Positions 43,823-54,865 of a DNA stretch of 64,000 nucleotides are shown here, piece after piece. The translations under genes were made by a program, and so were the position numbers. A model generated the notes under the pieces. That model saw only the letters and a list, made by a program, of their open reading frames with translations. It was not told the origin of the DNA and made no database searches. The DNA lies in the NCBI GenBank assembly GCA_024413465.1, contig JAKSVU010000006.1, positions 29,619-93,618 on the forward strand, written 5' to 3'. How positions within the stretch are numbered: position 1 is the first letter of the stretch; each line of letters starts with the position of its first letter. This DNA is from Alphaproteobacteria bacterium. Its GTDB lineage: Bacteria; Pseudomonadota; Alphaproteobacteria; CAAGCB01; CAG-977.

Positions 43823-45095
43823 ATCTGTTTTGTCCTTTGGATTGCATCATTAAATTTGTTTGGTAAACTTGAACAGTTTTCGAATTATCAATCAAAGCAG
43901 TTTGTAAAGTTTTATCATCAGCATTACGATTTAAAATAATCTGCTTATGACGATGATCTACGGCACTTGCTCCTTTATTCATTGCTTCAAAACAGAGCGT
44001 ATAATCTGCTTTTTTCAACGTTTGTAATATCTTTTCATTTTCCTTGTTGGAGCATAATTCGTTGATTAAATGATTCATACGACGTTTTTCTGATGATGTA
44101 GCTTCTTTTTTCAATCCAACAGGATCTTTTCTGTCGCGACCAAAATTCTTTATGTAATCTTTTGTAAAGACATGTCCTAATTCACCAAAAAGCCGTTCAC
44201 TTTTATCACAAATCTTTAAATCAAGATATGATTCTTCAGGAGGGATACCTGTATCTTTTTCGCGTTTTTCAAAGAATTTTTTAATTACAGAAAATGAACT
44301 TGAATGAATTGCTGTTAAATTTCTATCTGATAAAATATCTTTATCATCTTTCCAATAACATTCTCCTTTTTCATTGGTACAAAAAGCAGTAACGAGTTGT
44401 TCAGATGTTAAATGTTGATTATATGGATCTGTTTGATAGTCCTTTTTGTGCATTGCATAATTCATGGCATTTTGTAAATAACATTCTTCATACAAAGTAA
44501 CAACGGTATCATTTTTATACCAAGCTAAAAAAGCTTCTTGCATAGCTTTGTCAGTTGGACCTTTACTCATATCAGGGCAGGCTCTTTTATAAGCATAATA
44601 AATATCGGGGTCTGATTTGATATAAGAATTAAAAGGAGCATAATTCTTTGAATTTAACCCAATTTCGTGACAAGCAGCAATGGAAGCAGTATTGGCATCA
44701 GCTTCAACAGCACGTTCAATCATAATTTCAGATTGAATATCACATTGCCCAATTTTTTCACCCGCAGCAAAACGAGCATTTTGTTGAGCGTGGCGACATT
44801 CGTGAATTAAGGTTGAAATCAACATTGCTTCATCACATTGTGTATTTAACACAATTAATTTTTTTTCTGGATGAGCAACACCAGCCATATTACGCAATGG
44901 TTCCATTGATAATCTGTATCCATAATTCATTGCGTCTGTTAAAATTTGTGCAGCAATTGGGGAGTTTTCCGCACATACGTTTATGAGATGAGACATATAA
45001 TTTTTATATCTGCCTATTTCAAATGGAATCTTAGGTTCTGTTTCCGGATATTCCAAACGTTTAACATCTTCAATTGCGTCAGAAAGAGTTGGCAT
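43821..45095 (-). CDS. putative zinc metallopeptidase-like protein, paralogue 2, internally duplicated
   Basis: 424 residues, collinear with the protein at 31712-32998 over its whole length. HECRH is at residues 98-102 (TLIHECRHAQQNAR) with the downstream Glu in IERAVEADA. As in paralogue 1, a C-terminal segment repeats the N-terminal one (MSHLINVCAENS with MNHLINELCSNK; LIVLNTQCDEA with QIILNRNADDK), and the second copy reads LIDNSKTVQVYQ where HExxH would be. No signal peptide. Two independent copies with an intact zinc motif suggest the activity is kept by selection. Confidence 0.75.
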   Translation of the reverse strand: MPTLSDAIEDVKRLEYPETEPKIPFEIGRYKNYMSHLINVCAENSPIAAQILTDAMNYGYRLSMEPLRNMAGVAHPEKKLIVLNTQCDEAMLISTLIHECRHAQQNARFAAGEKIGQCDIQSEIMIERAVEADANTASIAACHEIGLNSKNYAPFNSYIKSDPDIYYAYKRACPDMSKGPTDKAMQEAFLAWYKNDTVVTLYEECYLQNAMNYAMHKKDYQTDPYNQHLTSEQLVTAFCTNEKGECYWKDDKDILSDRNLTAIHSSSFSVIKKFFEKREKDTGIPPEESYLDLKICDKSERLFGELGHVFTKDYIKNFGRDRKDPVGLKKEATSSEKRRMNHLINELCSNKENEKILQTLKKADYTLCFEAMNKGASAVDHRHKQIILNRNADDKTLQTALIDNSKTVQVYQTNLMMQSKGQNR

Positions 45096-45201
45096 TTCAA
45101 TAATCCTTTTAATAGCTTATTTTCTGTATGATACTATACATTTTTTTTAAGAATTGCAAACCTTATCGAAAAATTTTGACAAAAATTTTCGAAAAATGTC
45201 C

Positions 45202-45238
45202 AAAAATAAAAGGGAATTTTTCACTAGATAAAATTCCC
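45202..45238 (-). terminator. intrinsic terminator after hisB
   Basis: On the minus strand GGGAATTTT pairs with AAAATTCCC across a 9-nt loop and is followed by TTTTATTTTT, about 30 bp after the hisB stop. Confidence 0.8.
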
Positions 45239-45267
45239 CTCTTAAATGTAAAATTTAGGAAACTAAA

Positions 45268-45855
45268 TTATAGGCATTCTTTTGTTGAAGGGAGTTTATC
45301 TTTTGCACGTTCATCTATTTCGATAGCTTCACGTAAAGCATGGGCAAAAGCTTTGAAACACGACTCCAAAATATGGTGTGAATTTTCACCATACATATTT
45401 TCAACGTGAATAGCAGCTTTTAAATTATCAGCAACTGCAAAAAAGAATTCTCTAAAAACTTCTGTATCAACGTCACCAACTTTTTCACTTGGCAATTTCA
45501 CGTGAAACACAGGTGCTGTTCTGCCTGATAAATCTATAGCAACACGACTAAGACATTCATCCATAGGAAGGGTGAATGTTCCATATCTTTTAATTCCACA
45601 TTTATCTCCAAGGGCTGTTGCAATAGCTTGACCAAACACGATACCAACGTCTTCGACTAGATGATGAGCATCAACGTCTAAATCACCTATTGCTTGAACT
45701 GTTAAATCAATTAATCCATGACGGGCGATTTGATCGAGCATATGATCAAAAAATCCACATCCTGTGTTAATATTTGATACGCCTGTTCCATCTAAATTTA
45801 CTTCAATTTGAACTTCTGTTTCTGCTGTTTTACGATTTAATTGACAAATTCTCAT
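45268..45855 (-). CDS. hisB: imidazoleglycerol-phosphate dehydratase
   Basis: Dehydrates IGP in histidine synthesis, manganese-dependent. 195 residues, the single-function form. Repeated metal motifs: CGFFDHMLDQIARHG, DAHHLVEDVGI, and HVENMYGENSHHILES. Divergent from hslV with a 74-bp gap, a classic alphaproteobacterial hisB/hslV neighbourhood, although hisH, hisA, hisF and hisE are not next to it. A parS-like site lies in its coding sequence. Confidence 0.96.
   Translation of the reverse strand: MRICQLNRKTAETEVQIEVNLDGTGVSNINTGCGFFDHMLDQIARHGLIDLTVQAIGDLDVDAHHLVEDVGIVFGQAIATALGDKCGIKRYGTFTLPMDECLSRVAIDLSGRTAPVFHVKLPSEKVGDVDTEVFREFFFAVADNLKAAIHVENMYGENSHHILESCFKAFAHALREAIEIDERAKDKLPSTKECL
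45494..45509. promoter_or_regulatory. parS-like site inside hisB, 14 of 16 matches
   Basis: AATTTCACGTGAAACA: the right half is perfect, the first two bases differ. About 7.5 kb from the origin. Confidence 0.4.
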
Positions 45856-45929
45856 TTTTTACTTCCTTTCAGGATAAAAGTGATTTAAACAGAAAATAGC
45901 AAAAAAAAAGTTAACAAAGGAGTTCTTAA

Positions 45930-46472
45930 ATGGAAAAAGAAATGCCGACCTTATTAGGAACAACAATTTTATCCGTCCGTAAAGGGAATGACGTTGTTGT
46001 TGCTGGTGATGGACAAGTTACTTTTGGGAATACCGTTTTAAAAAGTAACGCTAGAAAAGTTCGCCGTCTTGGAGACGGATCTATTATTTCAGGTTTTGCT
46101 GGGGCAACAGCCGATGCTTTCACATTGTTTGAAAGATTAGAGGCAAAACTTGAAAAGTATTCTGGTCAATTAACACGTGCTTGTGTTGAATTGGCTAAAG
46201 ATTGGAGAACAGATAAATATTTGCGTAAATTAGAAGCAATGATGATTGTTGCTGATAAAAATACAACTCTCGTTTTAACAGGAAACGGAGATGTTGTCGA
46301 ACCAGAACATGGAGTAATTGGAATCGGTTCTGGTGGAACGTTTGCTCAATCTGCAGCACTCGCTTTGCTTGATATGGATTTATCTGCTGAAGAAATCGCT
46401 AAAAAAGCAATGAAAATTGCAGGCGATATTTGTATTTATACTAACCACAACGTTATACTGGAAAAGCTATGA
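45930..46472 (+). CDS. hslV: ATP-dependent protease peptidase subunit HslV
   Basis: Proteolytic chamber of the HslUV protease. 180 residues; a 10-residue propeptide ends before Thr11 in [11 protein letters not shown], the N-terminal nucleophile after processing. [20 protein letters not shown] and [17 protein letters not shown] are typical. Strong AAAGGAG ribosome site. Overlaps hslU by 4 bp. Confidence 0.97.
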   Translation: MEKEMPTLLGTTILSVRKGNDVVVAGDGQVTFGNTVLKSNARKVRRLGDGSIISGFAGATADAFTLFERLEAKLEKYSGQLTRACVELAKDWRTDKYLRKLEAMMIVADKNTTLVLTGNGDVVEPEHGVIGIGSGGTFAQSAALALLDMDLSAEEIAKKAMKIAGDICIYTNHNVILEKL

Positions 46473-47773
46473 GTTTCTCTCCTCGTGAAATTGTATCTGA
46501 ATTAGATCGTCATATTATTGGTCAACATGAAGCAAAAAAAGCTGTCGCTATTGCCTTGCGCAACAGATGGCGTCGTCAACAACTTGATCCGTCTTTACGC
46601 GAAGAAGTTGTTCCTAAAAATATCTTAATGATTGGACCAACAGGTGTTGGTAAAACAGAAATTGCCAGACGCTTGGCTAAATTGGCACAAGCACCTTTTA
46701 TCAAAGTAGAAGCAACCAAATTTACAGAAATTGGATATGTTGGTCGTGATGTTGAAAGTATTGTTCGGGATTTATTAGAAAATTCAATCCAAATGACAAA
46801 AAAGACATTACGCAAATCCGTCAAAGTTAAGGCAGAACATAATGCTGAAGAACGTGTATTGGATGCTTTAGTCGGTGATACAGCAACAGAAGAAACACGT
46901 CAAAAATTTCGTGAAATGCTACGAAATGGTGAATTAGCGGATCGTGAAATTACAATTTCTGTTCAAGATAATCAACCAAATACCTTACCAACTTTTGACG
47001 TTCCAGGGATGCCTGGTGCTCAAATGGGAATGTTTTCTTTATCTGATTTGTTAGGGGGAGCCGGTCCTCAAATGAAGAAAAAGAAAATGACAGTGAAGGA
47101 TTCTTATAACGTTATTATGACAGAAGAATCTGATAACTTGATTGATAAAGATACGTTGATGAAAGAAGCAATTGCAAACGTTGAAAACAACGGGATCGTC
47201 TTTATTGATGAAATTGATAAAATTTGTGGCAGAAGTGAAGGTAAAAATCCAGATGTTTCACGTGAAGGCGTACAACGTGATTTGCTTCCTTTGATAGAGG
47301 GAACAACGGTTTCAACAAAACATGGACAAGTAAAAACAGATCATATTTTGTTTATTGCAAGTGGTGCTTTTCACGTTGCAAAGCCGTCTGATTTGTTACC
47401 AGAATTACAAGGTCGTTTGCCAATTCGTGTTGAATTAAACGCTTTAACAAAAGATGATTTTTATCAAATTTTGACAGAACCTGAAAACAACTTAATTTTA
47501 CAATACAAAGAATTATTGAAAACAGAAAAATTTGAATTAACGTTTTCTGATGATGCTTTGCGTGAAATAGCTTCTTTGTGTGCAGAAATTAATGAAAACG
47601 TTGAAAATATTGGGGCTCGTCGTTTACATACGATTTTGGAAAAGTTATTAGAAGAAATCAGCTTTACTGCTTCTGACAGAGCTGGTGAAAAATTTGAAGT
47701 AACACCAGAATTTGTTCGTGAACAAGTTGGAAAATTATCAAAAACAACAGATTTGTCAAAGTTCATTTTGTAA
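46469..47773 (+). CDS. hslU: ATP-dependent protease ATPase subunit HslU
   Basis: AAA+ unfoldase partner of HslV. 434 residues; [20 protein letters not shown], Walker [34 protein letters not shown], Walker [11 protein letters not shown], and sensor 2 with [13 protein letters not shown]. It ends LSKFIL, the C-terminal tail that inserts into HslV. A parS-like site lies inside the gene. The I domain is of normal size. Confidence 0.97.
   Translation: MSFSPREIVSELDRHIIGQHEAKKAVAIALRNRWRRQQLDPSLREEVVPKNILMIGPTGVGKTEIARRLAKLAQAPFIKVEATKFTEIGYVGRDVESIVRDLLENSIQMTKKTLRKSVKVKAEHNAEERVLDALVGDTATEETRQKFREMLRNGELADREITISVQDNQPNTLPTFDVPGMPGAQMGMFSLSDLLGGAGPQMKKKKMTVKDSYNVIMTEESDNLIDKDTLMKEAIANVENNGIVFIDEIDKICGRSEGKNPDVSREGVQRDLLPLIEGTTVSTKHGQVKTDHILFIASGAFHVAKPSDLLPELQGRLPIRVELNALTKDDFYQILTEPENNLILQYKELLKTEKFELTFSDDALREIASLCAEINENVENIGARRLHTILEKLLEEISFTASDRAGEKFEVTPEFVREQVGKLSKTTDLSKFIL
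47254..47269. promoter_or_regulatory. parS-like site inside hslU, 13 of 16 matches
   Basis: TGTTTCACGTGAAGGC. The left half and the core are perfect; the right end differs at three positions. Confidence 0.3.
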
Positions 47774-47776
47774 GCT

Positions 47777-48307
47777 ATGGTTTCTGCATTCCGTATTTTT
47801 ATTGAGTTTTTTAAAATAGGTTTTTTTACAGTCGGTAGTGGATTTGTGATGATTCCTATTATTCAAGATACGGTTGTCAATCGTCGTAAATGGTTGACAG
47901 ATGAAGAATTTATGGATGCTTTATCTGTAGCACAATCAGCTCCTGGTCCAAACATTGTTAGTTTAGGAATTTTAATTGGGTGGCGTTTACGTCGAATTCA
48001 AGGATTCATTGCAGGGGCTTTAGGCACAATCTTGCCATCATTTTTGATTATTTTAGTAATTGCAATGATGGCAAATAATGTGCGTGATAATCCGTATGTA
48101 ATTGCCGCATTCAAAGGAGTAAAACCAGCGGTTATATCGTTGATTTTGATTCCGTTAATAGGATTGTGTAAATCAGCTAAAATAAAAGGTTGGGCATATA
48201 TTATTCCATTACTTGTTTGTGGAGGAGTTGTCTTTTGTGGTATTTCCCCAATATATGCTATTCTGCTTGCTATCCTTTTTGGTGCTATTCGAGGAATAAG
48301 AAAATGA
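47777..48307 (+). CDS. chromate transporter family protein, first half-size subunit
   Basis: 176 residues, about five to six membrane helices. CHR-family features: FFKIGFFTVGSGFVMIPIIQ, WLTDEEFMDALSVAQSAPGP, and LPSFLIILVIA. The half-size (short-chain) type acts as a pair with the next gene. The family exports chromate, but many gut-bacterial members have unproved substrates. It starts 3 bp after hslU and overlaps the next gene by 4 bp. Confidence 0.9.
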   Translation: MVSAFRIFIEFFKIGFFTVGSGFVMIPIIQDTVVNRRKWLTDEEFMDALSVAQSAPGPNIVSLGILIGWRLRRIQGFIAGALGTILPSFLIILVIAMMANNVRDNPYVIAAFKGVKPAVISLILIPLIGLCKSAKIKGWAYIIPLLVCGGVVFCGISPIYAILLAILFGAIRGIRK

Positions 48308-48831
48308 TTTTATTAGAATTATTTTTATCGTTCTTTAAAATAGGCCTATTTAGTTTTGGTGGTGGTTATGCAATGCTTGCTTTGATTCAAGATGAAGTTG
48401 TAACGCGCCATCATTGGGTAACAATGGGTGAATTTACAGATATTATCGCAATTTCTCAAATTACACCGGGACCAATTTCTATTAATTCTGCAACGTATAT
48501 TGGATATAAAACGACAAATTCTATTTGGGGATCTGTTATGACGACATTCGGGGTAAGTTTACCTTCATTTCTTGTCATTGCATTTTTAATTTATTTTATT
48601 GCAAAATGTAAAAATTCTCCAGTTTTAAAAAGTATTTTATTAGCTTTGAGACCTGTTGTTATTGGAATGGTTTTGACAGCAGCCGTTTTATTAATGAATA
48701 AAGAAAATATTTTCGATATTTATTCATATATCATTTTGGTTGTTTCAAGTGTTCTCAGTTATTACAAAAAATTATCTGCTTTTGGAATGTTTATTGCCTC
48801 CTCTATCGTAGGAATTTTATTGTATGCTTAG
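48304..48831 (+). CDS. chromate transporter family protein, second half-size subunit
   Basis: 175 residues from ATG 48304. Same fold as its neighbour: FFKIGLFSFGGGYAMLALIQ, WVTMGEFTDIIAISQITPGP and LPSFLVIAFLIYF. FGGG with PGP is the family signature. The two subunits are expected to sit in antiparallel orientation in the membrane. It overlaps the first subunit gene by 4 bp and the GNAT-like gene by 8 bp. Confidence 0.9.
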   Translation: MILLELFLSFFKIGLFSFGGGYAMLALIQDEVVTRHHWVTMGEFTDIIAISQITPGPISINSATYIGYKTTNSIWGSVMTTFGVSLPSFLVIAFLIYFIAKCKNSPVLKSILLALRPVVIGMVLTAAVLLMNKENIFDIYSYIILVVSSVLSYYKKLSAFGMFIASSIVGILLYA

Positions 48832-49327
48832 TGAATATTCTTTCAGAAAAAGTATTGATGATGATAAAAATCAATTAGCAGAATTGTTTGTATCTGCTTT
48901 TGGTTTTATGGCTGAAAAAGGTGGTGCATTACAGCCGATTAAGGACAGATATTGGGTTGCTCTTTTTAAAGAGCATATTGTTGCTGTAACAGGGATTTTA
49001 CCAATTGAAAAGTCTGATTATAATGGATATGAAGTAACTTGGACTTGCACAGCAGTTGATCATCGAAAAAAAGGGTTGATTGTTCATATGCTAAAAATGG
49101 CAGAACAAGAATTACCAGATGATCATATTCCCTTATATTGTGATTGTTGGAGGATAAGAGATAACAAAACAATTAATATGGTGTCAGTGATGAAACATAT
49201 GGGGATGATTGAAATTTTACGTGAACGGATTAAACGTAAATTTCCACATAGTAATATATGTTCAAGTTGTCCTCTTAAATCAGAACAATGTTATTGTTTT
49301 GGTGACTTATATCAAAAAACGAGATAA
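48824..49327 (+). CDS. GNAT-like acetyltransferase with C-terminal cysteine cluster
   Basis: 167 residues. A GNAT-type pattern is seen: an N-terminal strand-helix (YSFRKSIDDDKNQLAELF), a central beta segment WTCTAVDHRKKGLIVHMLKM, where HRKKGL fits the acyl-CoA loop R/Q-x-x-G-x, and a late MKHMGM. The tail carries five cysteines (NICSSCPLKSEQCYC), a possible metal site that GNATs usually lack. It overlaps the transporter gene by 8 bp and ends 20 bp from the convergent rodA. Acceptor unknown; the GNAT call is moderate. Confidence 0.6.
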   Translation: MLSEYSFRKSIDDDKNQLAELFVSAFGFMAEKGGALQPIKDRYWVALFKEHIVAVTGILPIEKSDYNGYEVTWTCTAVDHRKKGLIVHMLKMAEQELPDDHIPLYCDCWRIRDNKTINMVSVMKHMGMIEILRERIKRKFPHSNICSSCPLKSEQCYCFGDLYQKTR

Positions 49328-49347
49328 TTAAACATCTCAATTTTTCA

Positions 49348-50502
49348 TTAGTAATCGTAAGCAATACGACGACCAATTTGAACAGAGTTATGAACGTTTA
49401 CGCACTCTATTAAGCCGAAAGAAATCATCAACGTTAACATAATTGATCCTCCGTAAGAAATCATTGGTAAAGGAACACCAACGACTGGGATAAGGCCTAA
49501 TACCATAGCAATATTGATGAAAACATACAGAAATAAGTTTGTTGATAAGCCTAAAACTAACAAGCGTCCAAACAAGTTAGCAGAGCGGAAAGCAATCACA
49601 AAGCCGTAAAAAATAATACAGAGGAATAAAACAAGTAAAGACAAGCAGCCAACTAAACCAAATTCTTCTGCAAAAACGGTAAAAATGAAGTCAGTATGTT
49701 TTTCCGGTAAGAAGTTTAATCCGGATTGGGTTCCTTTTAAATAACCTTTACCAAAAATACCTCCTGAACCAAACGTAATTTTTGATTGTAAGATATGGTA
49801 TCCCTTATCTGAAGGGTCACTTTCAGGATTTAAAAAGATAAGAACACGGTTTTTTTGATAATCATGTAAGAAATGCCAACCAATTGGAATGATGGATAAT
49901 CCAGCTACGCCGACAGCAATGAATTTCCACATTTGAATACCAGCAAGGAAATATAAAATAACAGCTCCCAAAATTAATAAAACTGTTGTTCCAAGGTCAG
50001 GTTGTTTAAAGACTAAAGCTGCAGGAATAGCAACCATTAAAGTCGGTAAAACAATATAGGACATAGATTGAGTTTCTTGTAAAGAACCAAAACTGAGATA
50101 ACGAGATAAGGCCAATACAAGGGCAATTTTCATAAATTCAGAAGGTTGTAATTGCATAAAACCAAGATTAATCCAACGTTGAGCCCCCATACCAACGTGT
50201 CCTGCGATTTGCACCCAAATTAATAAAACAAGAACTGCCAAATAGATTAAATAAGCGTTTTTATACCAGAAACGAATATCTGTTAGCGCAATTCCAATCA
50301 TAAAAACGAAAAAGATACAAAAACGGATGATTTGTTTTGAAGCATAAGGTTGAAATGAGCCACCGGCTGCAGAATATAAAATAAAAAAACCTGTACAAGA
50401 AAGCAAAACAATAAAAATAATATACATCCAGCTTAGATGATAAAATTTATCTTTCAAAGACAATTCAGAAGATTCACGCAATGAAGAAATTGGAAATAAC
50501 AT
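49348..50502 (-). CDS. rodA: rod-shape peptidoglycan polymerase RodA
   Basis: SEDS glycosyltransferase that polymerises lipid II during elongation, with PBP2. 384 residues, ten helices. Start ATG 50502 shares a base with the mrdA stop (TAATG) and uses an AGGAG ribosome site inside mrdA. Motifs: GAQRWINLGFMQLQPSEFMK, FKQPDLGTTVLL, and PEKHTDFIFTVFAEEFG; VGVPLPMISYGGS near the end. Confidence 0.96.
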   Translation of the reverse strand: MLFPISSLRESSELSLKDKFYHLSWMYIIFIVLLSCTGFFILYSAAGGSFQPYASKQIIRFCIFFVFMIGIALTDIRFWYKNAYLIYLAVLVLLIWVQIAGHVGMGAQRWINLGFMQLQPSEFMKIALVLALSRYLSFGSLQETQSMSYIVLPTLMVAIPAALVFKQPDLGTTVLLILGAVILYFLAGIQMWKFIAVGVAGLSIIPIGWHFLHDYQKNRVLIFLNPESDPSDKGYHILQSKITFGSGGIFGKGYLKGTQSGLNFLPEKHTDFIFTVFAEEFGLVGCLSLLVLFLCIIFYGFVIAFRSANLFGRLLVLGLSTNLFLYVFINIAMVLGLIPVVGVPLPMISYGGSIMLTLMISFGLIECVNVHNSVQIGRRIAYDY

Positions 50503-52331
50503 TATGAATTCTCCTTTGGTGAGCAAGGGTCAAGTTTTAAACATTCTTCAAAAATTTTACGAGCAATCGGTCCTGCGACAGCCCCACCTGATTCCCCATG
50601 TTCTACGACGACTGAAACTGCATATTTAGGTTTATCAATAGGACCATAAGCGACGAAGAGAGCATGGTTCTTTTCTTTCCATGTTAAATCTTTTCTTTCG
50701 CCTTCTTCACGTTCTTTCATAGATACACGACGTACTTGGACAGTTCCTGTTTTTCCAGCAATTTTTTGACCATCAATATTAACACGAGCAACTTTCGCTG
50801 TCCCTTTTGGATGGTTCACCACGTCAATCATTCCTTCTCGAACTAAACGAAGGTGTTGTTTTGATATGTTGAGTGTTTCTTTGACTGGTGGTTTGTCATC
50901 CATAACTAGCTTTGGTCGAACTTTAACACCATCATTGGCAATCGTAGCAACCATAACAGCTAATTGAAGAGGGGTAACAAGTACATCACCTTGACCAATT
51001 CCAACGTTGAATGTATCTCCCTGTAGCCATTGTTCCCCACGAATGGTTTCTTTCCATTTACGTGTAGGGATAAATCCACTTTTTTCACCAGGTAAACCAA
51101 TATCAGTTGAATCGCCTAATCCAAAACGACGTGCCATTGCAGATATTTTATCAATCCCTGTTCTGCGTGCAATTTCATAGAAGTAAATATCACAAGAATG
51201 CATGATTGCTTCTTTTAATGTAAGTTTTCCATGTCCTGTATGTTTCCAACAGTGGAATCTTTGGTTTCCGTTCATAATATATCCGGAACAATCAATTTCT
51301 GTAGATGGAGTAATCACACCGGCTTCAAGAGCTGCCAAAGCAACAATCATTTTAAAAGTTGAACCAGGAGAATAAAGTCCGTAAATCGTTTTATTCAATA
51401 ATGGATTTTTTTCGTTATTGATTAATTGATCCCATTCATTTTGGGAAATCCCTAAATTGAAGGAATTTGGGTTATAACAAGGCGTAGAAACGAAAGCTAG
51501 AACTTCACCTGTATGAATATTCATCAAAACGGCACTACCACTGTGGTCTTTAAAGGCTTCAAAGGCAGTTTTTTGTAATCTAGCATCAATTGTCAATGGT
51601 AATGTTTTTCCAGGTTCACCTTCATCACGTTCAATTTCACGAATAACACGACCAAATGCATTGACTTCAACTTGTTGAGAACCTTCTTTTCCGCATAATT
51701 CATCATTATGTTGCAATTCAATTCCTTCTTTTCCAATTTTGAATCCAGGAAGTTTCCATAAACGAGTTGCATTTGGTTTTTCAAGTTCTTTATCAGAAAC
51801 AGGACCTACAAAACCTAATAAATGGCCTGCCTGTTCAGCAAAAGGATAATAACGGCTAAGACCTTCATCAATAATAATTCCCGGTAAATCTGGAGAATTT
51901 AATTGAATACGAGCCATTTCTTCCCAAGATAAATTTTCACGAATAATGACAGGTGTATAACTGCGAGAACGACGAACTTCACGACGAACGCGTTGAATTT
52001 CATGTTCAGACAAGGGTAAAATTTTATTCAGCGTGTCTAAAGTGATATTTAAATTACCATCTGTTTGTTCAGAAACGACGAGAACTCGGAAGTTTTGGTC
52101 ATTTCTGGCCATTAATGTACCAAACCTGTCAGTAATCAAACCACGTGGTGGTGCAAGATATCTGGTGCTGATTCTGTTTTTTTCAGCTAAGGTTTTATAC
52201 TTATCGTATTTTAAAACCTGTAAATTATACATTTGCCCAACAAGGACACCGGATAAAGCTAATTCACCGCCGGCAATCAAAACTGCCCGACGGCTAATCA
52301 TTTTTGTTTTATCACCCTCATGTGCAGCCAT
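50502..52331 (-). CDS. mrdA: penicillin-binding protein 2, elongation transpeptidase
   Basis: Class B PBP cross-linking the side wall with RodA. 609 residues; one N-terminal helix (RRAVLIAGGELALSGVLVG), pedestal APPRGLITDRFGTLMA, catalytic SxxK in YSPGSTFKMIVALAA, SCD in IMHSCDIYFYE, and KTGT in IAGKTGTVQV. The start could be 52331 or ATG 52301; the first overlaps mreD by 14 bp, in keeping with the rest of the operon. Confidence 0.96.
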   Translation of the reverse strand: MAAHEGDKTKMISRRAVLIAGGELALSGVLVGQMYNLQVLKYDKYKTLAEKNRISTRYLAPPRGLITDRFGTLMARNDQNFRVLVVSEQTDGNLNITLDTLNKILPLSEHEIQRVRREVRRSRSYTPVIIRENLSWEEMARIQLNSPDLPGIIIDEGLSRYYPFAEQAGHLLGFVGPVSDKELEKPNATRLWKLPGFKIGKEGIELQHNDELCGKEGSQQVEVNAFGRVIREIERDEGEPGKTLPLTIDARLQKTAFEAFKDHSGSAVLMNIHTGEVLAFVSTPCYNPNSFNLGISQNEWDQLINNEKNPLLNKTIYGLYSPGSTFKMIVALAALEAGVITPSTEIDCSGYIMNGNQRFHCWKHTGHGKLTLKEAIMHSCDIYFYEIARRTGIDKISAMARRFGLGDSTDIGLPGEKSGFIPTRKWKETIRGEQWLQGDTFNVGIGQGDVLVTPLQLAVMVATIANDGVKVRPKLVMDDKPPVKETLNISKQHLRLVREGMIDVVNHPKGTAKVARVNIDGQKIAGKTGTVQVRRVSMKEREEGERKDLTWKEKNHALFVAYGPIDKPKYAVSVVVEHGESGGAVAGPIARKIFEECLKLDPCSPKENS

Positions 52332-52866
52332 TTTCGTGATCTCTTACAATAATATGTAATTTGTTACAGAATGGACAAATTAAAGGATAAGATAGAAAAA
52401 CTAAAAATTGTGAAATGAAAACAATTTTGAATGGTAAAAACGTTGCATAATTAACGGAAGCTAATAACCATTTTAAAACATAGGCTGCACAACCGAATAA
52501 TCCAAAAATACACCAAACAAAAGCAAAGGGATGGGTGAACAAAAATCTGCGTTGTGAATTTGATAAAATATAAAACAACGTCATAATTAACGTATTCAAT
52601 CCCAAAGGAGTTGTTTCAAATAGATCAAGAACAAGTCCAATGATGAAAGCATCTTTTGCTGAAAAGCTGTGAGGACGATAAACTGCCCAAAAGAAAATAG
52701 GAGCCAAGGACAAACAAGGGCGAATATCAGAAAATTTTGAAATAAAAATCGGGCAAAAAGAAATTAGGACAACAAAATAAGTAAAGAATTTAGGGATATT
52801 AAACCACATAAATTCTCGAACTTGTTCTTTAAACGTTGGTTTTGCTATTGAGTAACTTGTTCGCAT
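52318..52866 (-). CDS. mreD: rod shape-determining protein MreD
   Basis: Inner-membrane component of the elongasome. 182 residues, about five to six helices. The family is poorly conserved; the call rests on GLVLDLFETTPLGLNTLIM, which matches the MreD G-x-x-x-D-x-x-x-x-x-P-L-G-L motif, and on its place between mreC and mrdA. Overlaps mreC by 22 bp and mrdA by 14 bp. Confidence 0.92.
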   Translation of the reverse strand: MRTSYSIAKPTFKEQVREFMWFNIPKFFTYFVVLISFCPIFISKFSDIRPCLSLAPIFFWAVYRPHSFSAKDAFIIGLVLDLFETTPLGLNTLIMTLFYILSNSQRRFLFTHPFAFVWCIFGLFGCAAYVLKWLLASVNYATFLPFKIVFISQFLVFLSYPLICPFCNKLHIIVRDHENGCT

Positions 52867-53717
52867 GGTGTCTCCGGTAATAATCCTGATAAGCCATAAT
52901 CAACAATTCGAACGATTTCGAGATGATTTCTGTCTGCAAAAGGTTGAATTTTAATGATGCCATCGTCTATTGAAACGATTCTGCCGATTGGTAAACCTGC
53001 AGGGAAAACACCTGCAACACCTGAAGTTACAATTTTATCACCTACGTTTACTTTGACGTCATTTGATAATGAAATCAATTCAGGAGTTTCACTGTTATTT
53101 CCTGCTAAGATGGCTGGGGCATCCATTGGTTCAACTTTAACAGGGATTTTAGAGTTAATATCTGTAATTAACATAATCCGTGCAGCATTAAGTCCGACAG
53201 AAGCAACTCTGCCAACTAAACCATCACCAGTTAAGACGACATCACCTTTATGAATATTTTGATCTAATCCAACGTAAGCAATTAATGATTGAGCAAAAGA
53301 ACTGCCAGTGTCTCCAATGATTTTTGTTGTTGTAAATTTAGCTGTTGGAGGTGGAACGTAGTTTAATAATGAAGATAAATAGAGATTTTCTTTACGAATA
53401 TTTTCAAGTTCTATCTGAATCATATTCAATTTTTCATTTTTTTCTCTTAATTTTTTATTTTGAACACGAATAGAGGCTAATTCCTGAATATTCGATAATC
53501 CTTTTCCAAGATAGGAAGCTGGTGTTGCAATAATTGTTAAAAATGGAGTTGCAACGCTATTAAATAAGGTTTTGACCTGATTAACGATTAATAAATCAGC
53601 TTTACCAATTAACATTACGCCAAAAGATAAAATCACCAACAATAACAACGCATAACGTTGTAATTTCGATTTAATTTGAAAAGAATAGGAGGAATTCACA
53701 CTATGATTTGATGGCAT
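52845..53717 (-). CDS. mreC: rod shape-determining protein MreC
   Basis: Periplasmic scaffold linking MreB to PBP2. 290 residues: one membrane helix (about 19-40), a coiled coil (NKKLREKNEKLNMIQIELEN) and the two beta-barrel domain with SLLNYVPP, GDVVLTGDGLVGRV and GDKIVTSGVAGVFPAGLPIG. An excellent AGGGAGG ribosome site precedes ATG 53717. First overlap in the chain with mreD. Confidence 0.96.
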   Translation of the reverse strand: MPSNHSVNSSYSFQIKSKLQRYALLLLVILSFGVMLIGKADLLIVNQVKTLFNSVATPFLTIIATPASYLGKGLSNIQELASIRVQNKKLREKNEKLNMIQIELENIRKENLYLSSLLNYVPPPTAKFTTTKIIGDTGSSFAQSLIAYVGLDQNIHKGDVVLTGDGLVGRVASVGLNAARIMLITDINSKIPVKVEPMDAPAILAGNNSETPELISLSNDVKVNVGDKIVTSGVAGVFPAGLPIGRIVSIDDGIIKIQPFADRNHLEIVRIVDYGLSGLLPETPCEQVTQ

Positions 53718-53756
53718 GAAATTCCTCCCTGTAATAAATTATAATTGATGAATATA

Positions 53757-54851
<1,095 letters not shown>

Positions 54852-54865
54852 TTACTTTCCTCACT

